The notes under the pieces: generated by a model
What the model saw: the letters and a program-made list of their open reading frames with translations, nothing else
What the model was told of the DNA's origin: nothing
The model's database searches: none
Source of the DNA: Arenicola marina
Lineage: Eukaryota > Annelida > Polychaeta > Arenicolidae
Length of the DNA: 64,000 nucleotides
Direction of reading: 5' to 3'
Assembly (NCBI GenBank): GCA_964019135.1
Contig: OZ025248.1
Location: forward strand, 13,647,574 to 13,711,573
Position numbers and translations under genes: made by a program
In this document: positions 57,201 through 64,000 of the stretch, piece after piece
How the letters are laid out: each line of letters begins with the position of its first letter
Position numbering within the stretch: position 1 is the stretch's first letter

Positions 57201-58350
57201 TTGATGGAGATGAATAAGAGAAAACCTTATCTTATGGTTTGATGGAGATGAATAAGAGAAAACCTTGTGGTTTGATGGCGATAAATAAGCGAAAACCTTG
57301 TGGTTTGATGGCGATAAATAAGCGAAAACCTTATCTTATGGTTTGATAGTGATAAATAAGAGAAAACCTTATGGTTTGATGGAGATGAATAAGAGAAAAC
57401 CTTGTGATTTGATGGCGATAAATAAGCGAAAACCTTATCTTATGGTTTGATGGTGATAAATAAGAGAAAACCTTGTGATTTGATGGCGATAAATAAGCGA
57501 AAACCTTATCTTATGGTTTGATAGTGATAAATAAGAGAAAACCTTGTGGTTTGATAGTAATGAATAAGAGAAAGCCTTGTGGTTTGATGGTGATAAATAA
57601 GAGAAAACCTTATGGTTTGATGGCGATAAATAAGCGAAAACCTTGTGGTTTGATAGTGATGAATAAGAGAAAACCTTATGGTTTGATGGATATGAATAAG
57701 AGAAAACCTTGTGATTTGATGGCGATAAATAAGCGAAAACCTTATCTTATGGTTTGATGGTGATAAATAAGAGAAAACCTTGTGGTTTGATAGTAATGAA
57801 TAAGAGAAAGCCTTGTGGTTTGATGGTGATAAATAAGAGAAAACCTTATGGTTTGATGGCGATAAATAAGCGAAAACCTTGTGGTTTGATAGTGATGAAT
57901 AAGAGAAAGCCTTGTGGTTTGATGGTGATAAATAAGAGAAAACCTTATGGTTTGATGGCGATAAATAAGAGAAAACCTTATGGTTTGATGGCGATAAATA
58001 AGAGAAAACCTTGTGGTTTGATGGTGATGAATAAGAGAAAACCTTGTGGTTTGATGGAGATGAATAAGAGAAAACCTTGTGATTTGATGGCGATAAATGA
58101 GAGAACACCTTGTGGTTTGATGGCGATAAATGAAAGAAAACCTTGTGGTTTGATGGCGATAAATGTGAGAAAGCCTTGTGGTTTGATGGCGATAAATGAG
58201 AGAAAACCTTGTGGTTTGATGGCGATAAATGAGAGAAAACCTTGTGGTTTGATGGCGATAAATGAGAGAAAACCTTGTGGTTTGATGGCGATAAATGAGA
58301 GAACACCTTGTGGTTTGATGGTGATGAATAAGAGAAACTTAGAGGTTTGA
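54268..58350. repeat. 4.1-kb satellite of 33-bp units
   Basis: About 120 copies of GTGGTTTGATGGCGATAAAT plus AAGAGAAAACCTT. A 38-bp variant has five extra bases (CTTATCTTATGG or CTTATCTGATGG) and recurs in a higher-order pattern. The last units (58081-58320) share an AAATGAGAG variant. As 33 bp is 11 codons, frames stay open between 38-bp units (INKRKPCGLM on +, SPSNHKVFSYL on -). I do not regard these as genes. Confidence 0.97.
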
Positions 58351-58465
58351 TGGTGATGACGAGTTGCGTTCAGTGGGCGTTGGCCACCGCTTCTGAACCG
58401 CGTCGGTTGCGTCGCCGCTTTGCTCCGCCTCCGCTCCGCGTACCGCGCCCAGTGGGCGTCAGGGC
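58351..58465. other. GC-rich block at satellite edge
   Basis: CpG-rich island-like stretch between AT-rich neighbours, containing CAGTGGGCGT twice as a direct repeat (about 58371 and 58449). Possibly an old mobile element end; no identification. Confidence 0.35.
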
Positions 58466-59643
58466 TTAAATTGGTTGCACTTGAGATCCGCTGGTTCTAG
58501 CAAAGTCATATTTTTGGAATAGTTCTTTTGAGCGATCAACACAGAGGCATGTCAGAAGACGCTAACGGTATGTCGTCTCTCATAAGACCGTAGTTGTTTT
58601 TGTGACTGACGATAACATGCAGTACTTTACAACACATTACAAAATGGGTTTGCAAGTTATTATTGTGTTAGTCATATGTAATTCAAAATGTAACATCACA
58701 AAAGCAAAGATGTTTATTCAGGCCAAAGTGCGTATCTTAGGAGGGACGCACAATGTAACACAGCGTCTCACCCACGTAAGGTACACCTGACCTTCACTGC
58801 CCTCTCAATGACACACGAACGCTGCACATCGTTGGAGTTTCATAATTGTCTGTTTTAAGTTGCTGTCAGTCATGTGACCTCGATACCCGAACTGACCCCC
58901 AAGGTTAGTGTTTACGGTGCAGTGGTCTAACATGTGTTGGGGCTGGTGGAGGTGAGGTGGATGGGGGGGGGGTATACCCGCAATGATTGATGTGCGATGC
59001 TCGGACCGCTGTTTTGGCAGCGACAAACCGTGGCAGAGCTTATGTAATTCCTCCAGAGCCGGGCGGGGCGGGTTTTATCTACCCGGGCGCCTCAGCTTCT
59101 GTCCCTGGACTAAAAAAATAAATTCCCCGAATTAGATCCTTATCTGAAACATTTTTTTGTTGCCCGGACAATTCGTTTATGCTGTAATCGGCTTTTCACA
59201 AAACCCATAGGCCTAAATGAGAATATTCTACAGAACTTACCTTGGTGGAATTTTCTCATCATGATTTTGCTTACATTTCTCAGTTCATCGAGAATACAGA
59301 CAGTACATACATACAAGGTTCATTGCGGGAAAACACATTACGACACTGCGGGTTACAAGTGTAGTAATCTAGCGACCAGATTTTGTTTAAAATTTGATCA
59401 GGTAAGGTGATTACCTTGGACATGGGCTAAATATTAAACTTAACACACACAGACAATTTGATTATACATGTCGTTTGTATGTGAGGATATGAACAGTATG
59501 CCTTAATGCTGATGCGGCATTACGTTAGGTTACATTATAAGAAATCGTGGCCAATTCACACATCAAGTTGTGTGTCCATTGCCAACATTCACAGAGAAAG
59601 GACAAAACAAATATTTGCTTCGATTTATGTTAAATATGTTCTT

Positions 59644-59649
59644 TTTATT
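59644..59649 (-). terminator. candidate dynein polyadenylation signal
   Basis: AATAAA on the - strand, the first I find downstream of the dynein stop at 61136. It would give a 1.5-kb AT-rich 3' UTR. Confidence 0.25.
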
Positions 59650-61135
59650 CACAAAAGAAAATAATTTTTCATAGCGTACATCATGTATACACTTGACAGG
59701 TTTCAACAACCGAACAGAAATAGCATTATCACAGACAGCTTTTTGGTGTGTGTATACTTGGCTGTTAGCCTATCGCAAAAAGATCTTGTCTTATCATTTA
59801 TGTTGGAATGTACAGCCATAAACATTAACACGATAACATTATAGCACGTATAGATATGTTGATGACATAAATTAGCCACAACTATTGTCAAGGACGGAGC
59901 ACTGTTACACGCATATGAAGATGGTCATGTTGGAAAATATCAAGTTACCATCATATAAATATGCAAAGCAACTTCATAACGTAATCTTATACTCTTATCT
60001 TATTAATTGCCACATGCATTAACAACAGAAACGAAATCACACGAAATATTATGACGTCATGTGTATTAATTATTAAGTATCGGAAATATCACAGATATAA
60101 GAAATAAACAAAGGACATAAAAGAAAATACTACATATGTAATACATTACACGGTTAATTATGATATAAATAACGAATATGGGCAAAGTTTAAGGTTCAAA
60201 CGTAAATGCGCAGTATTTTAGCGGTGATTAGGTGCTATAGCTTGCGGGTCAATACAATTGACCACAACTGCACTTTTGGGGAGGCGTATCAATACCGCTT
60301 GACACGTCTTAAGCATCGTCAGTTTATACAATATTTGGACTAATGGTACGGGATTCAACATTTACTGACTCTCTGTTTTGACATTTTGCTACAAGCGATT
60401 GTAAACACGCATGTAACACACACATAACCTTATGATCCCAGTAACATCAATATAGCTACACAAACTAGCAAGACAACAGATGAAATTGAATACAATACCA
60501 TCTCTTTCAATATGAATAAAATATAACATAAATGGTTGGCTTAGAATTATAGAGCAAGCAATATCACAATACAATGTTTTATATACTTTAAACTGATACA
60601 TATAAACGTCATGCATGCATTCCTTGTATTTAAAATAACATCGATAATACTAACATAAAACCACAGGAGATATTTTCATCACGAAATTCGTGTTTCCATG
60701 GATACGGACGGAAGTCAAGTCACGGACGGTGTATAAAGGCCGCGTTGGACAGTGGTGGAGAGGGGGGGGGGGCCATACGTGACTGAGACGATAGATAATT
60801 ATAGAACGACAAGAGGTCTTGGATACATGCAGTCTATAGAAATAAATATATATATCAAGCAATATGAATTATTGACATCTGGGACCTCATGTGCTCCAGC
60901 AGTCTTCTGTCTCCTTCAATATATATGATTCCAGTATTATCAAGTCAATAAAATATAACATTCCGCAACATTCTTTTCCTTGATTTAGTCGCCTAATAAA
61001 TATTCACTAGGCTTTTCAATTCGCATTTGACATCTTTTAACAGCCCATGAGATACAAAAGCACATTGCTCAATACAACCATAAACAATTCAGTAGAGAAC
61101 GGGTCAAATAGAGGTGATTATTTTGGATTCTCTCG

Positions 61136-61281
61136 TCAGTCATCCAGCTGGCACAGCAGCGCCACGCCGCGGTTGATCCAGTGGTTCTCCGCCATGCCGC
61201 TAGAGAGTTCCACGCTGAGGACGTAGTTTGTTGAATGGCCGGTGGTGGACAGAACCCCACGCCGTGCACTCGTCTTGTACA
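61136..61281 (-). CDS. dynein heavy chain last exon
   Basis: 146 bases: two bases finish the Val codon, then 47 codons and TGA (61138-61136). Acceptor [35 protein letters not shown] and [15 protein letters not shown] are diagnostic. Its first 46 bases are repeated throughout the upstream array; bases after GGCCA are unique to this copy. Confidence 0.94.
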
Positions 61282-63619
61282 CTAAAACACAGAAAGGTGA
61301 AAGGTCAAAGTCATAGAGTGGCCGGTGGTGGACAGAACCCCACGCCGTGTACTCGTCTTGTACACTAAAACACAGAAAGGTGAAAGGTCAAAGTCATAGA
61401 GTGGCCGGTGGTGGACAGAACCCCACGCCGTGTACTCGTCTTGTACACTAAAACACAGAAAGGTGAAAGGTCAAAGTCATAGAGTGGCCGGTGGTGGACA
61501 GAACCCCACGCCATGCATTCGTCTTGTACACTGAAACACAGAAAGGTGAAAGGTCAAGGTCATAGAGTGGCCGGTGGTGGACAGAACCCCACGCCATGCA
61601 TTCGTCTTGTACACTGAAACACAGAAAGGTGAAAGGTCAAAGTCATAGAGTGGCCGGTGGTGGACAGAACCCCACGCCGTGCACTCGTCTTGTACACTGA
61701 AACACAGAAAGGTGAAAGGTCAAAGTCATAGAGTGGCCGGTGGTGGACAGAACCCCACGCCGTGTACTCGTCTTGTACACTAAAACACAGAAAGGTGAAA
61801 GGTCAAAGTCATAGAGTGGCCGGTGGTGGACAGAACCCCACGCCGTGCACTCGTCTTGTACACTGAAACACAGAAAGGTGAAAGGTCAAAGTCATAGAGT
61901 GGCCGGTGGTGGACAGAACCCCACGCCGTGCACTCGTCTTGTACACTGAAACACAGAAAGGTGAAAGGTCAAAGTCATAGAGTGGCCGGTGGTGGACAGA
62001 ACCCCACGCCGTGTACTCGTCTTGTACACTAAAACACAGAAAGGTGAAAGGTCAAAGTCATAGAGTGGCCGGTGGTGGACAGAACCCCACGCCGTGCACT
62101 CGTCTTGTACACTGAAACACAGAAAGGTGAAAGGTCAAAGTCATAGAGTGGCCGGTGGTGGACAGAACCCCACGCCGTGTACTCGTCTTGTACACTAAAA
62201 CACAGAAAGGTGAAAGGTCAAAGTCATAGAGTGGCCGGTGGTGGACAGAACCCCACGCCGTGCACTCGTCTTGTACACTAAAACACAGAAAGGTGAAAGG
62301 TCAAAGTCATAGAGTGGCCGGTGGTGGACAGAACCCCACGCCGTGCACTCGTCTTGTACACTAAAACACAGAAAGGTGAAAGGTCAAAGTCATAGAGTGG
62401 CCGGTGGTGGACAGAACCCCACGCCGTGTACTCGTCTTGTACACTAAAACACAGAAAGGTGAAAGGTCAAAGTCATAGAGTGGCCGGTGGTGGACAGAAC
62501 CCCACGCCGTGCACTCGTCTTGTACACTGAAACACAGAAAGGTGAAAGGTCAAAGTCATAGAGTGGCCGGTGGTGGACAGAACCCCACGCCGTGTACTCG
62601 TCTTGTACACTAAAACACAGAAAGGTGAAAGGTCAAAGTCATAGAGTGGCCGGTGGTGGACAGAACCCCACGCCGTGCACTCGTCTTGTACACTAAAACA
62701 CAGAAAGGTGAAAGGTCAAAGTCATAGAGTGGCCGGTGGTGGACAGAACCCCACGCCGTGCACTCGTCTTGTACACTAAAACACAGAAAGGTGAAAGGTC
62801 AAAGTCATAGAGTGGCCGGTGGTGGACAGAACCCCACGCCGTGTACTCGTCTTGTACACTAAAACACAGAAAGGTGAAAGGTCAAAGTCATAGAGTGGCC
62901 GGTGGTGGACAGAACCCCACGCCGTGTACTCGTCTTGTACACTAAAACACAGAAAGGTGAAAGGTCAAAGTCATAGAGTGGCCGGTGGTGGACAGAACCC
63001 CACGCCGTGCACTCGTCTTGTACACTGAAACACAGAAAGGTGAAAGGTCAAAGTCATAGAGTGGCCGGTGGTGGACAGAACCCCACGCCATGCATTCGTC
63101 TTGTACACTGAAACACAGAAAGGTGAAAGGTCAAGGTCATAGAGTGGCCGGTGGTGGACAGAACCCCACGCCATGCATTCGTCTTGTACACTGAAACACA
63201 GAAAGGTGAAAGGTCAAGGTCACAGAGTGGCCGGTGGTGGACAGAACCCTGTGACTTACCTGGACACGAGTAGGTCTCCTTCTTCACAAACTTGGCCTTC
63301 TCTCCGGGTTTCAACCAAACCTGGTCAGTTGTTAAGGTCGACTTTTATACATATATCTTCACATAACCACAGATTTAAGAAAACGTATGTGTATTCACGA
63401 CTTTAGCAGAGATTAATCTACAATGAGCACATATCTAAATTACATAAAATATCATCGTATAATAATGAGTATTCACATATGTAGGCGAAGGTCAAGGTCA
63501 AAGGATACGATAGGAATGGGGTCATACAGGATCTTGGGGAAGGACTCTGCGACCTGGAGTGTCTGGCGGCACCAGCGGGCGCCCTCCATGAACAGACCCC
63601 GGATGTAGGCGCCGTTCTC
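61136..63619 (-). CDS. axonemal dynein heavy chain, last three exons (partial gene)
   Basis: Exons 63619-63509, 63320-63260 and 61281-61136 join in phase into 105 residues. They read [14 protein letters not shown], then [17 protein letters not shown], and [20 protein letters not shown], finishing [15 protein letters not shown]. This is the conserved C-terminal domain of axonemal inner-arm-type dynein heavy chains (DNAH3/7/12 group in style; the paralog is not assigned). These proteins of about 4000 residues drive ciliary and flagellar beating by ATP hydrolysis; the motor domain lies beyond the right end of the window. The last intron (61282-63259) is nearly filled by an 83-bp array built from its own 3' splice site and the first 46 bases of the last exon. 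Correct splicing has to pass 23 copies of the same acceptor. Confidence 0.93.
61282..63249 (-). repeat. 83-bp tandem array copying the dynein last-exon splice acceptor
   Basis: The landmark GCCGGTGGTGGACAGAACCC occurs at 61238 (the real exon) and then every 83 bases to 63230, 25 times without a single length change. Each unit on the - strand has CTCTATGACTTTGACC, a pyrimidine tract, TTTTAG or TTTCAG, and 46 exon bases. The 5'-most acceptor is at 63192-63191; the copy at 63230 is cut off and joins unique intron next to the donor. Variation is limited to a few positions (GTGCAC/GTGTAC/ATGCAT; CTAAAAC/CTGAAAC; TCAAAG/TCAAGG). Confidence 0.98.
63260..63320 (-). CDS. dynein heavy chain exon (second from end)
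   Basis: 61 bases, acceptor AACTGACCAG, donor CCAG|GTAAGT (strong). Encodes [20 protein letters not shown] and the first base of a Val codon. The IWLKP...YxCPVYKT arrangement is typical of dynein C-termini. Confidence 0.93.
63321..63508 (-). other. dynein intron
   Basis: 188 bp, AT-rich; nothing else seen. Confidence 0.85.
63509..63619 (-). CDS. dynein heavy chain exon (third from end)
   Basis: 37 codons in phase 0, acceptor TGTCTTTATTCAG, donor [32 protein letters not shown] leads to [13 protein letters not shown], matching the GAYVxGLFLEGARW...HPKxLYD block of dyneins. Confidence 0.93.
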
Positions 63620-63639
63620 CTGAATAAAGACAACATGTG

Positions 63640-63727
63640 ACAATCCAGGTAGAGAATACAGGTAAAGAATACAGGTAGAAAATACAGTTAAAGAATACAG
63701 GTAGAGAATACAGGAAAAGAATACTAG
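63640..63727. repeat. 15-bp degenerate repeat in dynein intron
   Basis: About six units of GAGAATACAGGTAAA with small changes, starting about 20 bp upstream (in transcript sense) of the acceptor at 63620. Confidence 0.8.
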
Positions 63728-63789
63728 TTTAATCATGTTAATTCTGTACATATGAACTGAAACTGAACTGAAACTAGATTTGCAGGCAA

Positions 63790-63908
63790 AGCGTCAGGAA
63801 CAATGATACGGGATTGAATCATTCATGTCCCTGATGCTGGAGTCCAGGTTCGAACCCACGACCTGTTGGTTGGCAGCCCACCCCGCTAACCATCTGGGCT
63901 AGAGACGC
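63790..63908 (-). mobile_element. tRNA-derived SINE-like sequence
   Basis: On the - strand TAGCCCAGATGG (63901-63890) fits an A box. GGTTCGAACCTGG about 45 bp on is a perfect B box. The acceptor stem cannot pair, so it is not a functional tRNA. It sits in the dynein intron that continues past the window. Confidence 0.6.
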
Positions 63909-64000
63909 TCTCCTCCTTCATGACGCAGCGCCAGGACGCGATTATTAACAGGATGCAACAAGTTGAGCCAAAGGAAATTTCTAGTGCAGTCTGGATCACG

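Larger units (their letters stand above)
52601..61135. other. intergenic region between dynein and FMO genes
   Basis: No gene recognised. It holds G-rich repeats (52930-53470), the 33-bp satellite (54268-58350), a short GC-rich block (58351-58465), and an AT-rich stretch (59100-61130) that probably includes the dynein 3' UTR. Confidence 0.7.

Noticed and set aside
57506..58350. 266-codon (-) and 198-codon (+) repetitive frames
   Set aside because: Arise because the satellite unit is 33 bp; both strands are equally open and no gene structure is present.
62971..63314. Open frames through the 83-bp array as an extended dynein C-terminus
   Set aside because: They read out of the dynein frame after one unit and reach stops; they reflect units with TTTCAG instead of TTTTAG.
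63838..63908. Functional tRNA gene
   Set aside because: A and B boxes are good, but the 5' GCGTCTC has no paired 3' strand, so a SINE head is likelier.
1..64000. CRISPR array or prokaryotic operon interpretation of the many short tandem repeats
   Set aside because: Repeats lack spacers of unique sequence and the genes have spliceosomal introns; this is animal nuclear DNA.

Overview
This is animal nuclear DNA. Three protein genes can be rebuilt from exons with matching splice phases and GT-AG borders. They are the 3' part of a PDZRN3/PDZRN4-type (LNX3/LNX4) gene on the + strand (1068-40428), a complete flavin-containing monooxygenase (FMO) on the - strand (46295-52214), and the last three exons of an axonemal dynein heavy chain on the - strand (61136-63619). 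An axonemal dynein, a vertebrate-style membrane-anchored FMO, a PDZRN gene, introns up to 9 kb, tRNA-derived SINEs and many minisatellites point to a ciliated bilaterian. An invertebrate such as a lophotrochozoan or invertebrate deuterostome is my guess; the species cannot be read from the sequence.

Layout: 1-1067 is upstream intron or promoter-like sequence. 1068-40428 holds seven coding exons (934 residues) covering the acidic linker, PDZ2, the GVGRTD-type linker, a long low-complexity region and the conserved C-terminus ending in a PDZ ligand. The exon at 35774 also lies inside a longer open frame starting at ATG 35354, which looks like an alternative first exon. 40429-46294 is 3' flank with a 25-bp minisatellite, an inverted-repeat element and a poly-G tract. 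FMO then converges on PDZRN (tail to tail). Its introns carry SINEs, a MITE-like element and a strong hairpin. Its 5' flank carries a 115-bp tandem duplication and an array of perfect CRE octamers. 52990-61135 is intergenic and dominated by a 4-kb satellite of 33-bp units. The dynein gene fills the right end and continues beyond it.

The most unusual structure is at 61282-63249. The last intron of the dynein gene is almost wholly an 83-bp tandem array in perfect register with the true last exon. Each unit carries a branch-like sequence, a pyrimidine tract, an AG acceptor and the first 46 bases of the last exon. This gives 23 decoy 3' splice sites upstream of the real one, and every decoy leads to a stop codon.

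The three genes are unrelated in function (ubiquitin ligase/scaffold, xenobiotic oxidation, ciliary motor) and show no sign of acting together.
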